The notes beneath the pieces are model-generated. The model ran no database searches, was not told the origin of the DNA, and saw only the letters and a program-made list of their open reading frames with translations. This document shows, one piece after another, positions 1-11,500 of a DNA stretch of 64,000 bases. This DNA comes from Heliocidaris erythrogramma (lineage: Eukaryota; Echinodermata; Echinoidea; Camarodonta; Echinometridae): NCBI GenBank assembly GCA_025617745.1, contig CM046863.1:10032935-10096934 (forward strand), read 5' to 3'. Every line of letters starts with the position of its first letter. Position 1 is the stretch's first letter. Position numbers and translations under genes: made by a program.

Positions 1-500
1 CTTTGGAGAAAGCAATACATTTTCACAATTTAATTAATTATCAAAAGACCAATAAACACCAAAAATGTAAGAAGATTATTATACTCAAAATTATGTTATG
101 AAAGTTTGAATTGAATTGAATGAAAAACTTTTTAGTTATTATAGTCAATAGGTAAGAAAATGTTTTTTCTTTACATAGAGAGCATTTTGGGGGTCAAAGC
201 GTTGTCAGAGGGCACTTTGGGGGTTTTCATTTCAGGGGGTCTGACACAACTTCCCGATGGACAATTTTGTCACTTTTTATATTTTTGGAATGTACATCCA
301 TAGCTCTTCCTACTGACAAAGTTTGGTGCATGGGGGAGATGGGGTGAAATCGACCCGACTTTGGGGTCTCTTATGGGGGCTCTGGGGGCTAAACCCGGCG
401 GTTCAGGCTGACAACCTTCTTGTAAATGACTTAGATCGTTTAAGTAAGGTAAAGTAAGGGTAAAAAGTTATAGATAAAATGGGGTGACTATTTCGGGATA
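1..500. other. Non-coding upstream DNA
   Basis: AT-rich sequence with no reading frame that resembles a known family. I see no RNA gene or confident repeat before the short GGGGTAGTTGTCC-type repeats that begin near 515. Confidence 0.5.
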
Positions 501-510
501 GGCTCCTGCC

Positions 511-557
511 TAAGTTGTCTGGGGGATAGTTGCCCGGGGTAGTTGTCCAGGGGGTAG
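511..557 (-). repeat. Short minisatellite fragment, TU-type 15-16-mer
   Basis: About three degenerate copies of GGGGGTAGTTGTCC. This is the unit that forms the right-hand array of the large foldback in intron 5 of the GNMT-like gene (21841-22205). It is a short, isolated piece of that repeat family. An opposite-orientation piece lies at 1405-1460. Confidence 0.6.
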
Positions 558-1404
558 TTGTCCGGATACGATATATACATGTATACCCTGCACTTTTTTC
601 AAGAGGGGAGTTCATAAACGACGGTTCTAGTACTAGAATTTATATTTCAAATGCTATGGAAGCATGGGTGTCGATCCCGGAGGGGGAGGATGTGTGATAT
701 ATTCTCCAAATAGTTCAGGAGGCGGTTGGCCTGTATCCCCCCAATAATTCACCTTCAGTAAATGACATGCTCAAATAATATGATCAGGAGGAGGAGGAGG
801 AGGATTACCATGATGATTATTATTCATAGGATCACAATGGATCAACGTGGTCATAATTTTTGTTATGATTTTTTTTTTAAATTATGATTCAGATTTTATT
901 GCTGTTTTCAATCATATTAACATAATTTACATAATACTGTAGTGCATAACATAATATGAATACAATAATAACAAAATATAACAATTTTTTTCCATAGACA
1001 TGCACAATATTATATCAAGAAGTAAAATTTAAAAAATATGATACACAAATATTGACCTATCAAGTGGTGTTGAAAACAGTTGGACATGTTTAAAAGCAAA
1101 ACTTGTATATTACATGTCCAGAAACTCATATAACTTAATCACGAGTGGGTCGTTCAATAATATTAAATTCATAAAGATTAGGAAGACCGAAATCAGTTTT
1201 CAAAGAAAACAATGAAATTAAGCAAGTTAGTAATTCCTATGAAATCATACTCAAATGCTCTGAAAGGTGATTTTAACTCAGGGTAATTTGAATGTCCCAA
1301 CAATGGGAGGGCATACTCCATTCCCACGTCCATGGCCATATTAAACAGGGGCACACTGTAAATCATGTATTATGAAAATATTGCTACGAGGGCTTCAACT
1401 AATC
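558..1404. other. Non-coding stretch, no gene seen
   Basis: AT-rich DNA with a short GAGGAG run near 787-803. No conserved reading frame or RNA gene. It lies between two oppositely oriented TU-type minisatellite fragments, so it could be the remnant of an old foldback interior, but I find no supporting arm homology. Confidence 0.4.
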
Positions 1405-1460
1405 TCCAGGACAACTACCCCCTGCGACAAGCCCCTCCCCGCGCAACTTTCCCCTCCCAC
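1405..1460 (+). repeat. Short minisatellite fragment, TU-type, opposite orientation
   Basis: Contains AGGACAACTACCCCCT followed by degenerate C-rich copies. This matches the left-array unit of the foldback at 19498-20040. It is a minor isolated piece of the family. Confidence 0.5.
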
Positions 1461-1539
1461 AAATGGACGATTGTTGGAACTTGAGATAAAGGCTAAGGAT
1501 TAAAGTCTCCACTATTAGGAATGGAGAAACGGGAGGATT

Positions 1540-1584
1540 TGGATGTGTGTGTGTGTGTGTGTGTGTGTGTACGGGGGGGGGGGT
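1540..1584. repeat. (TG)n microsatellite plus G-run
   Basis: A pure TG dinucleotide tract is followed immediately by a run of about ten G. Simple repeat; similar TG tracts occur near 2862 and 3243. Confidence 0.9.
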
Positions 1585-1762
1585 GGCGGGTCCTCTCCTC
1601 CCACGGAAGGAACTTTTTAAGTTAATGAACGGAAATCATGGTTTAGCACATTGTAGATGTATGAATAGGCCTGTTTACTAAGTGTATTTAAATTTATGCA
1701 TGTTTCTCTCCAGAATCCTTAGCTACCAACTATTTAGTGCACCTGATATGCATAATGGCATC

Positions 1763-1875
1763 TCTATGGATGGAATCCATTTTGCATACATTAGATGTTG
1801 CTATGTCGGGCAAGCCTCTGGCAAGCTTTTTAGTCGTCAAGAGAAACTTTTGTTCAAGAAGTATGCATAAAATTA
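1763..1875 (-). repeat. Dispersed repeat X, inverted copy
   Basis: The reverse complement matches 2270-2375 and 28438-28545. The shared features are an ATGCATA core, a TTAACAAAGGTT-like block, a CTTGACAACCTGAAAG block, and a stretch ending TTGGATTCC. Two oppositely oriented copies about 400 bp apart here make a loose foldback. Class unknown; probably a non-autonomous DNA element. Confidence 0.6.
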
Positions 1876-1889
1876 GTAAACAGGTCTAT

Positions 1890-2058
1890 TACGGCAAAAC
1901 CATGTTTGACGCATTCACGATCTGACTAGTGGACGAGGGAGACGCCAGTGGACGGGTGAGCCCTTCTTGCACAAAGCGCGGTATACAGCTGACACAAAGC
2001 ATTCCATTGTAGCTGGGAAAATCTAAGACGGCGTTCAAGTCCACACATTCGAAAGCTC
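1890..2058. repeat. Duplicate of sequence upstream of the GNMT-like gene, internally rearranged
   Basis: 1893-1985, reverse-complemented, matches 8188-8260, including the block GTCAAACATGGTTTTGCC. The next segment, 1993-2058, matches 8328-8400 in direct orientation (ACACAAAGC.. and GACGGCGTTC.. blocks). The two parts therefore have opposite relative orientation here and upstream of GNMT exon 1. It could be a duplicated 5' flank of the gene or a mobile repeat present at both sites. Confidence 0.6.
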
Positions 2059-2269
2059 AGTATAATGCCTTATCATATATGTAATGACGCCAATTTTACC
2101 ATAACACAGTCTCTATAATTTCGACTCGCTCGCTGTGACTGTAACGTTGATATTCGGGCATCGGCGTCATTCCCAGTGCGCATATTATGACGTAATGACA
2201 AGAATGAGAGAAAGAATTTTGAGTGCGCTGAGCCAGTTAGAATAGACTTGTTCACAAACATATTCAAAT

Positions 2270-2375
2270 TTTATGCATAATTTTTAAACAAAGGTTCTTG
2301 ACAACCTGAAAGCTTGTCAGAGGCTTGTCAGACATAGCAACAAGTAATGTATGGAAATTGGATTCCAAGTATTGT
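2270..2375 (+). repeat. Dispersed repeat X, direct copy
   Basis: Closely matches 28438-28545, with AAACAAAGGTT, CTTGACAACCTGAAAG and a TTGGATTCCAAG end. It is inverted relative to 1763-1875. No coding potential. Confidence 0.6.
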
Positions 2376-2854
2376 AGTTCATTGATTAATAACCTGTTAA
2401 TGGATACCTCGCTACTATAGGCCCCATCAGGAAAGAAACACCACAATTATTTGAATAACTTTGTAAACAGGTCTATTGAAATATTTTCTTCAACGCCAGG
2501 ATCGTACTCACATCCGTGGGCCTCAATGCGACATTTTCGTAATGTATTCAATTTATGCAGGTTTGCCTATAGTTACAATGACACGTTATAACATTCACCT
2601 GTAACAATCTTTTTCTATTCTTTTTCAAGTAGTCGGAATGCGAATTACATGTACGAGGCGTTTTAAGGTTGAACAAGCATTTTGGCTTGCTCCAACTAGC
2701 AACATTTGATGTATGCAATCTGCATTCTGACTATTGAAATACAATGACTTGTAACAGTTGGATGTAATAGTTTATTCCTAGGAGTTTGACAGAGAGGTTA
2801 GCATTAAATTTGAACGCATTACGAAAATGGCCTATTCATAGAAATTAAAAATGC

Positions 2855-2884
2855 ATGCGCGCGTGTGTGTGTGTGTGTGTGTGG
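2855..2884. repeat. (GT)n microsatellite
   Basis: A CGCGTGTG.. tract of about 12 GT units. Simple repeat. Confidence 0.9.
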
Positions 2885-2899
2885 TAGTGTGCTTTTACA

Positions 2900-3243
2900 T
2901 ATATGCAGTTGTGGGGTACAGAGAACAATAGAGTACAATGATGGCCTTTATTCCGTCAAGCTTGTGGGGTACAAAATACAATAGGAGAAGTACTTGCGGG
3001 GTATAAAATACAATAGAAATTAATAAAGTTCCCCACAAGACCATGTATGTGAATGTGGGCCTGTTTAGCAGTATGTCCGAGGACATTTTCGGACAGAGAA
3101 CAAAAAAAAAATCATGAGAACAATGGTCCTCGGAAGCCGGACAATAGTCCTCGAACGTCGAACAATGAATTTGTGCTTTATTCCGTCGACTGTCCGAGGA
3201 CGAGGAACAATAGAGGAAAAATACTTGTCCTCGGAAGTAAAGC

Positions 3244-3250
<7 letters not shown>
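2900..3250. repeat. Degenerate duplicated ~160-bp repeat
   Basis: Two diverged copies in tandem share GAACAATAGAG.., TTTATTCCGTC.. and ACTTG.. segments in the same order. The first uses GTGGGGTAC as its recurring word and the second GTCCGAGGA. Short reading frames on both strands run through the second copy into the TG microsatellite; I do not regard them as genes. Confidence 0.45.
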
Positions 3251-3279
<29 letters not shown>

Positions 3280-3300
3280 GGGAGTGGGGGGGGGGGGGGC
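3243..3300. repeat. (TG)n microsatellite plus G-run
   Basis: About 17 TG units, then a long G homopolymer. Simple repeat. Confidence 0.9.
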
Positions 3301-3466
3301 TCATAATAATACGTGACCAGTCACCACAAAGCCACCAAAAGGTCGCCAGATATGAATCTTCAGTTAAGGTCTCATTCTTTAAAGAGGAGATTCTCAACTT
3401 TAAAATGACATAAAACTCGTAAGCATTGGATGTTCCTAACCCACTGAAGAAAGAGAAGAATGCCCA

Positions 3467-3615
3467 GGGCCCTCTTGCATAAAAAAGTTGCGATTAAACG
3501 CAACTCAAAAAATTAAACGCAAGTCAAAATTACGCGATCCTGATTGGTTGAAAATCAAGTTGCGTTTAATTTTTTGAATTGTGTTTAATAGCAAATTTTT
3601 AAAGCAAGAGGGCCC
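3467..3615. mobile_element. Small palindromic element (GGGCCCTCTTGC ends)
   Basis: Left end GGGCCCTCTTGC and right end GCAAGAGGGCCC are perfect inverted repeats. The interior is also largely self-complementary (GTTGCGTTTAAT.. against ..ATTAAACGCAAC). A 149-bp hairpin-type MITE without coding capacity. A diverged relative lies at 39104-39256. No clear target duplication. Confidence 0.7.
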
Positions 3616-4793
3616 ATGCAGTCCCGCATAACTTTACTTATAAGAAATATTGAGGCTTTCTGACTTGGGATGTATTGTGCAAAGTTGACAAAAGGAGCAT
3701 TAAAACTCGAAATATTCATACCTATGAAGGGATTATTAGATTTGTCCTAAAACTTGGCATACAATTTTAGCACATCCTGCTCATCATAGTGGACAAGTAT
3801 CAATACAAGAGCTTACTCTGTTTTAAAGTTATTGGAGATCAAAATGAGACAAGTATTCAGGGTCGTAAAAAAGAAAACGAATAACTAAAAATCAAAGAAG
3901 ACAAATATAGGCCTATTAAAAACTGTCAAAAGTATCACTCTAAGATTGTTTGGTGTTTCCTTATTTTCAGATTACTTAGAAAAAAGTATACTGTACATGT
4001 ATACTTTTGTAGGAAATACCCAAAGACTGAAATTTGCCAATGCCGACCAAAAACGCATTTATTAAGCTTTAGCTGAAAATCACACTAAGCGACTTTTAGG
4101 TGGTTCTGTGGTGCCTATATTATCACATATTCTGTTTTGAGCATTATAAAGTTTTGCCATGTGTTCCATACAAAATGTTATAGTGATACATATTTCCTTA
4201 AATTTTGACATTGATTACTCTGAGGATATTAACCTCGGGGTCCATGCAAATTTGAGCAATTTATTCAAAACCACAAGAAAATGATTCCACTTTTATTGTG
4301 TTATGTGCTAAGGCTAACATTTGTGATTACATAGCATAAATATAACATGATCAAGAAATGATGAATAAAACACGAAGAAGAAAGATGCAGATTGGAAATT
4401 GGTCGAGAAATATTAAACATTTTGCATGATTTTTTGAACAAATTTGCATATTAAATTAACGCATCATATGAGAGGTTTTCCATACTGTTTTGTTGATTAT
4501 CTATTTTTTAATTTGGTTTCAGATAGATGTATGTGTATATTCAAAGATACCATAAGAAATCCAAGTTTCTCTTAAAATTGGCTTGATAAGATTAGTCAGC
4601 AATCTTCAAATGCAGCGGACATGTTTGCTTAATGGTTCCGAGAGTTTTTACGGCAAAATGACTCCGTGAGGTGTCATTTGCTTTGAGCAGATTGCTGGTT
4701 ATTTCCGTCAAGAAAGTGAGTAGTGTATGAGAAAAACAGAATCACAATATTTTCTGTGCTAATGTAGAAATTTGAAACTGAAAGTGTATCAGC
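3616..4793. other. Non-coding stretch, no gene seen
   Basis: AT-rich DNA with no long reading frame, repeat or RNA gene that I can support. Confidence 0.5.
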
Positions 4794-4795
4794 TA

Positions 4796-5006
4796 CACTC
4801 TTAGAAATATTGGGCAAAATTTTACCCAAATTTTACCCAACATGAGGGTCCTTATGAGTCCGTCCAACTTTTGGGTAAACTTTACCAATTTCATTGTTAT
4901 TTTTGACCAATGTTGGGTAAATGCATGTAAAAGTTGAGCAAGATTTAACAATCCTATGCCCAATCTTCATTTACCCAGTGGCATTTACCCAACATTTCTA
5001 AGAGTG
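4796..5006. mobile_element. Palindromic MITE with TA target duplication
   Basis: The ends are CACTCTTAGAAA.. and ..TTTCTAAGAGTG, flanked on both sides by TA. The interior has opposed copies of TTTACCCAA and TTGGGTAAA. About 211 bp with no reading frame. The TA duplication suggests mobilisation by a Tc1/mariner-like or similar transposase. Confidence 0.75.
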
Positions 5007-5009
5007 TAA

Positions 5010-7760
5010 GTGAAAGTCTTGTGCATTGGGTTTTGCGTATACATGATTAGTGCGGCTAGGTTCAGCGCGTATATTTTCTTTGGTGCAATATTTGCAAAGA
5101 CAAAGATGAATTGCAATTTCAAAGTTATAAGATACACTTTCCATTCTAAATTGACACAGAGGTTAATAAAAGAAGATAATTATTAAAACTTGTCTCAGTG
5201 TATAAAGTTATACAGAGAAAAGTATCATTTGACTTTAAACAGGAATGTAAATTACATTCTTTGGAAATGAACACTTTCAGATATGATATTCACATTAAAT
5301 AATAGGTTCAAAAGCATGAGAACAAACTTAAATATCCATGCTGACTTAAGAGTGTGAAATTAAAAGTATAAATTTAAAGCTTGAGTAAAACATAAGCATA
5401 AACGAATGACAAATATTTTCTACTCAAATTTGTAGAGACAAGAGGTTTTGAAACATGGATTAGTGTTGAGTTTATGAAAGGAATAAGTGTGTTATTTGAA
5501 AGATATGAACTGACCAAGTTTGGATAATCAGAATATATTGCAAAAAAGGGACAATTCATACATTAGTCTAATTTCAGACATCTTTAATTTATGTCTATCT
5601 TAAATAATAAATAGACTATAGACATTTTATATGAAGCAAATAATGCATTGAAAACATTGGAATTGGCTCACAAATATGCATCATTTAATGCATTTGGGAA
5701 TGGTTCAGATCTTGACTATCCAACTTTGGTTTTAATTCTGAACATGTATGCAATTAATGCCAGCTAGCTCATGAATAGTGTTTACGATTATTTTGGTGAT
5801 ATACCTGATACTTTATAATGAAACCATTATGTAAATACATGTCGTTGTGTGTTTAAAGTGTTTGTTTAGTCATGATGTCACAGACTTTGCATTTGGAGAG
5901 AATTTAGACAACTTTAAAGCTAAAACTAAACTAGAATGAAGACACTTGTCCAGAAATGGATGCAATTTTATTATGATAAACATCAATTTATTTGCAAGAT
6001 ATTGCATTTGTCAGAAAATAAATGGAAACCAGACATCATGGATTAAAAGCAAAGACTTCAAACCTTCATAATATTATGCTATAAAGAGTTGTCAGCAAGC
6101 ATTTAAAAAGCATGTGGCTTCTCAATATATTTGGAGATATTCAAACTAAAAGTACATGCATATGCAATGATACGAATTTATGGTCATGAAACTGAGGATT
6201 GTTTCCTCTCTTCTTAAATCCATAGATTGAATAAAGATTCAGTACATCGGTTCTTCGGAGGCCAGCTCAGTCGACCATTGTGCTTATTATACAATCTCAA
6301 CGGAATGTGCCAGCTATGATTCCTTCTCCTCAATGATCCACATACTATATGTTATACATGTTATATAGAGCTTTCTTTAATAATGCACTGATATATCACC
6401 ATTTTTCTTTCTCATAGAGGATAGGAACAGGGCATAATATACTACAGAGGGAAGCAAGATTGATATGATATTAATAGATCTATGTAAATATTATTGAGTT
6501 CACATTCATGTTACACTATTGTATCATTATCATCGTATCGTTCTACAGTTCTGTGTAATACAATAGAACATTTTGCTTCACTGGGACACAATATGCGAGA
6601 AACGAAGCGATCCCTCTTTTTTCATAATTAACAATAATTGTCGCAAAGAATAAGCGGCCTGGAGGTCTAGAAAATCAAGTTAGTCAAGGACGTAGAGTGA
6701 ACGAGCGCTTCCAGGTTTTCAATACACACAGTATTTAGACAGTCACTGTTTATTTTCAATTCGTGTTTGCAATGTACAATGTCCCTCTCATAGGGTATGT
6801 TAAATGTAAGATCGCGCCATTGACGCAATCCTACGACAGCAAATGACGCTAATTCCTTTGCTATGGGTATGAATAAAGTAAAACAAAGTTATCGGCTAAG
6901 AAAAAAAGGAACGTCCAGACATAGTTACCCTCGGATCCGTTCTTGCAATATTGAAATAAGCGAGTAGTAAATGAAATTATCTAAATGATAACGAAGTCTT
7001 CGTAGTTCATCTAAAACAAAGATTAAACAAATGTAATATTACGCCTTCTTGAAAGAGTTTGATTCATCTATTATTGGGCATTTTGGGGAAATGTCAACAT
7101 GATCAAGAGGACCTGAAATAGGTGGGTTAACAACAAAAACGAAAAATATGCACTCTCTGATTGTTTAAAAACGAGGAAACAATTCTTATTTATTGCGTAA
7201 CTATGGGATATGTATACAAAAGAGGATATTCTATTATAGTTTTCGCAGAACTCGGTCAGGAAAGTGCATCGCTATATAACGAGATACAGGCGAACAGATT
7301 TTAGTGCCAAAATTAAAAAAAACTACGATGATAAACTGCCAGCATATGCCCGTTAATGTAATGGGTTTTAGTCAGCTTTCATGATAGTGACAGATGAAAT
7401 TTGATAATCGGAACTAAAGGGAAAGGTCTTGAAATTTCCCTTAATGATTATGATTTTGACACTTTAGTTTCAAGGCTAAAGCTCAAGAAATTCATCTTGC
7501 TGAGGAAGGAAATTTTCAGAACGATATCGCAATGATTTACAGAACCACTGCATATTTTCTTTCTTTTTTCGTCGAAATTAACTGCGCATCATAAATATAA
7601 ACCATTAAATATCAAAACATTTCTAAAGCTCTCCCATTTATTATTGTTCATCTTAATCTGTTTACAATCTAAAAACTAAAGTCTTAAACATGTTAAATAA
7701 ACATTTAAGAGGGCAGAGGAATGACTACTTTTTCAAAATGATAGATTAACACTTGTAACT
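5010..7760. other. Long non-coding AT-rich stretch
   Basis: No reading frame above about 60 codons, no recognisable exon with splice borders, no tRNA-like fold. A short G-run lies near 7768. This is the distal upstream region of the GNMT-like gene and may include regulatory DNA that cannot be recognised by eye. Confidence 0.5.
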
Positions 7761-8187
7761 TTGGGAGAAGGGGGGGGGGGGCAGAATATATCACACTGGA
7801 AATGTGTTTTTAGAGTGTATATATCAATTTCCAGATAGATTACTTTCAGAGCAGTAGATAAGAAATCATCGATATTTCTGACCACCCTTTTCAGAATCGA
7901 TCGGTTGACTGATTCGATGTAAGAGTATTCGAAAGTCTATGCTGCAAGTTATAAGACGGTACCCATATTTCGATGGTCAGATACGGGCACTGGACCATAT
8001 ATTAACCCATGTCAATCGATCGTCCAAAAAAGCTTTCGTTGGTCTGCTTCATCATACATCAGCATCAATAATCAGAACTGTCTGTGTTTCGCTCCCGTAA
8101 TTATTCAATAGTGAGTTTTCGAATGTGTCGACGTGAACGCCGTCCTAGATCCTACCAGCTACAACGGACTGCTTTGTGTAAAGTGCA

Positions 8188-8400
8188 TACCGCGCTTTGT
8201 GCAAGAACGGCTCACCCGTCCACTGGTCAGATCGAGAACGCGTCAAACATGGTTTTGCCGTCTTCTCAAAAACGTGAACCTCGCTTCACCCATTGTTAGC
8301 TCCATGCTTCTCCTAATTTGTATGCAGTCAACACAAAGCAGTCCATTGTCGCTGGGACGATCTATGACGGCGTTCTACTTGACATATCCGAAAACTACTT
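8188..8400 (+). repeat. 5'-flank sequence shared with 1890-2058
   Basis: 8188-8260 matches 1893-1985 inverted and 8328-8400 matches 1993-2058 direct. It ends 100 bp before the GNMT-like initiator codon, so it may be proximal promoter or 5' UTR. The open frames over it (to ~90 codons) overlap in several registers and show no family resemblance. Confidence 0.5.
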
Positions 8401-8499
8401 ATTAAGAGCTGACAAACGACAGATACATCAGGACGGGAAAGTATGTTTTTGGTTAACGTTATTTTTCATTCTTCGATTAGGTCTTCGAAACATGACGCC

Positions 8500-8569
8500 A
8501 TGACTTACGTTACACGGAGTTACAGTGCGATACAATCGGCAGACAATCCCCAACATGTACAAGCGAAAG
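8500..8569 (+). CDS. GNMT-like: GNMT-like exon 1 (coding part)
   Basis: The ATG at 8500 opens 23 codons plus one base, ending in a GTGAGT donor at 8570. The reading MTYVTRSYSAIQSADN resembles the short N-terminal arm that threads between subunits in GNMT tetramers. An in-frame upstream Met at 8443 would add residues with no family similarity, so 8500 is preferred. The split codon joins exon 2 as Asp. Confidence 0.72.
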
Positions 8570-11500
8570 GTGAGTTTTGTACGCTCAAACAAAAAAATAA
8601 ATACATAATTACTCTATCAGCATCAATAAAGATCAAGTTTTGAATTTTCACGCTTGGGTGAGATCAAGGTCTGATTAAGAGAATTCGAAAAATAGAGCAC
8701 GCTATTAGCCCTTCAAATGTTAATGAATATGAGCATTTGCAAGACATTCTTGTTCAACAATGAAAACAATGAATGAGAAACAATGACGAGGATTGAGCTC
8801 TGGATGTCAATTGTAGTGCTTCAAATATTTCTCGTATTTGTTTCCCTCATATTGTCCACTTTCTTTTTTGCCGAGTCAATACATACGGTCACGAAGACCT
8901 GGGCCCCGATTCGCTGCATGAAAACAAGTTAATCCAACGAGACATACTCGAGACCGACAACAAAGTGAACAAAAAAATACGTTACTCCGAATAGCAAAGA
9001 ATCAATGGGTGTGGAGTCGGCTTCTCAGTGTGTCTGAGCAGCCACCTCCCTGGTCTGGGTATTATGATGAGGGTAGTGAGCTGAGTGTAAGAGCTGTTAC
9101 GTAACCTTGTCAGCGTATGTTCGTCAAGGTCCGTTATATATCAATAGTTCTTAGGGACGGAGTTATGCCCAGTTCACTTTAGTGCACAGCACTGCAGCCA
9201 TGCTATAATATCGACGGAATCGGTTTCCATTGGTTGTGAGGAGCACTAGTTCGTACACCACATATAGGGCCATCCAGGAGCATAACAAGTCCCTGAACTA
9301 AAACGGAAATATCTCATTATTTATTATACTTTTGATGGCTCTAAGTAACGGAGGCTTTATACTTTCACGTGCAGCTCTCCAAATAGGTGCATAATGTATT
9401 GAGAGGAAGCTAGTTTGCATCACAAAACCTGGTCAGTCGTAAAAGAGTGTCTGCACTATAAGACTACCATAGGCCATATATAGCTACTCCTGACACGACC
9501 AGTAGGTAGCTGGGCTAGGCTTCTCCCAAGACAAAATGATTTTCTGTTAAAGTGTCAAATTAGGGTCTATGCTCGCAGACTAATAGGAAGCGGCCAACTC
9601 TATAATAAGACAGTTTTTTAGTTAAGAAATAAATTTTAATATTAAGAAACAATGTTTTCATCTTCATGTATTTGTGAAAGTAACTCACTGGAATCAACTG
9701 TGAAAGGCTGGTCATGTAGTACATTACTGAAAGTCACATGTGTCCAAATTTGGTCACACCTAATCAAACGCAAAGATGTCAAAAGCTTATATATTCTTTG
9801 AAAAAGGATCTTGGGAAACAATTATAGATAGATTAAGTCACGGTGGAAATTGTACACTCTTGTTTCCAAATTTACTTTTCAGGCATTTTAGAATTCTGAT
9901 TTTGGTCAATATTAGGAATTTAAAAAAATATATAATATATATTTTTCTACATTACCCATTTTAAAATTTGGAACCAAGGTTTATAGTTTTAGTCATGACA
10001 TTTTCTTTCCAAAGATTTGTTTCCGAAAATCCTCACAAAATTCCCATTTTGACCATGTAACAATTAACGTACTAACAGTAACTTGTCGTTGCTTACAAGT
10101 TTCATGAAAGAGTTAGCCGGTAACTCAAAGATTGGCGATTGATCGGGCGACCAATCAATTATTCGTTCAATCCATATTTCCATTAATGATTAGTTTTAGA
10201 AATGGCAATCAGTCGTTAAAGATCACATTGCAAGAAAATCACAAATATGGCAATTAATGTATCACTAGAAACTGGGAAGCTTACAGATGGCAATCGTATA
10301 AGTTTTATGTCAACTGCGTATCTGATGATTATAAAAACAACATAAATAAAAGCTCTTCTTAGCATCTGGAATATCCGAGGATTCGCCAGAAATATAGCGA
10401 TGTTTTGATGTCGTCACACTAGGGATCGATCCTGCTTAAGCAGACGACGTCCTATAATGAATGAACGTAATTGCAATGCAATTATTTATCAAATTATAAA
10501 GAGTTTGGTATATTTAACATGACCTTAATTCACACCATTCTAAAAGGGAAAGTGAAACTGATTCTGATAACTAAAACCGTTTGATTGTAAATACACAGGA
10601 GAAGGGTCAATGATCAATGAAATAAATCCCATTTTCAAATTGAAAAGCCCTCCGAATAATAGCATGGACGTATTCGTTCCCTCTTGAAACGCCGAACATG
10701 CCCCGGTGCAAGCAGCTGAAAATACAATGGCGTCTTATTTTGTTCACAAGTGACCGATTCCTTTATTTTTTTAACGCTGCATTTTTCATCAAAATAATAC
10801 CATACACGAAGTTAAGAGTGAGGCAACAGGCTAACATTAAGACTGACGCTAGTCAAGTAAGAGAAATAAGTGAAGAGGAGATGACAAAACAGGCACTGAA
10901 AAATGTGTAAGATGTTATGGGACATCGTCTGCTTAGACAGGCCTGGCCCCTGGTGTGTCGTCACACATCTTCAGCTGCTATATCGGGGGCTGTATTTTAC
11001 CGTTTTATAATTGATAATAATCATTACTTCAAATGTTTCCAAGCGTTGAATTTGGATAACCTGGTTTAGTTTATGCCATATATGCAATAAAAAGTATTAA
11101 GCCAATATTTACTTTGATGGAATTTTCTTGTAATGTGATCTTTAACATATTTTTATGTTACGGAGCCCTGAACATCATGTGGCAGATATTCCAACTCTTG
11201 TTATTCTCAACTGTTGTGATGATGATGTCATTCGAAGATTTGGAGTTTTGTCGAAGCGGTCCGAATCCTAGTGGTCTGAATCCTACTCGGAATGGCTATC
11301 AGGACGACTGCAGTCTCACCAGCCAATCAAATGCAACGACTTCAATAACTTATATCAATAGCTTACATTAATTTTATTATTTATTTATTCGTTTATTTCT
11401 GATATATAGACAGGGTAACCAATAGTGATGGTCTTCCATGAGGCCCTGATAGCAATAATAAGTCACAGTAATAGTCAACACAATCAGGAAAATAATCTCA

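Noticed and set aside
9000..9600. Possible structured RNA gene in intron 1 (less AT-rich with short inverted segments)
   Set aside because: I could not match it to any snRNA, snoRNA or SRP family or find closing stems; it is probably an old repeat.
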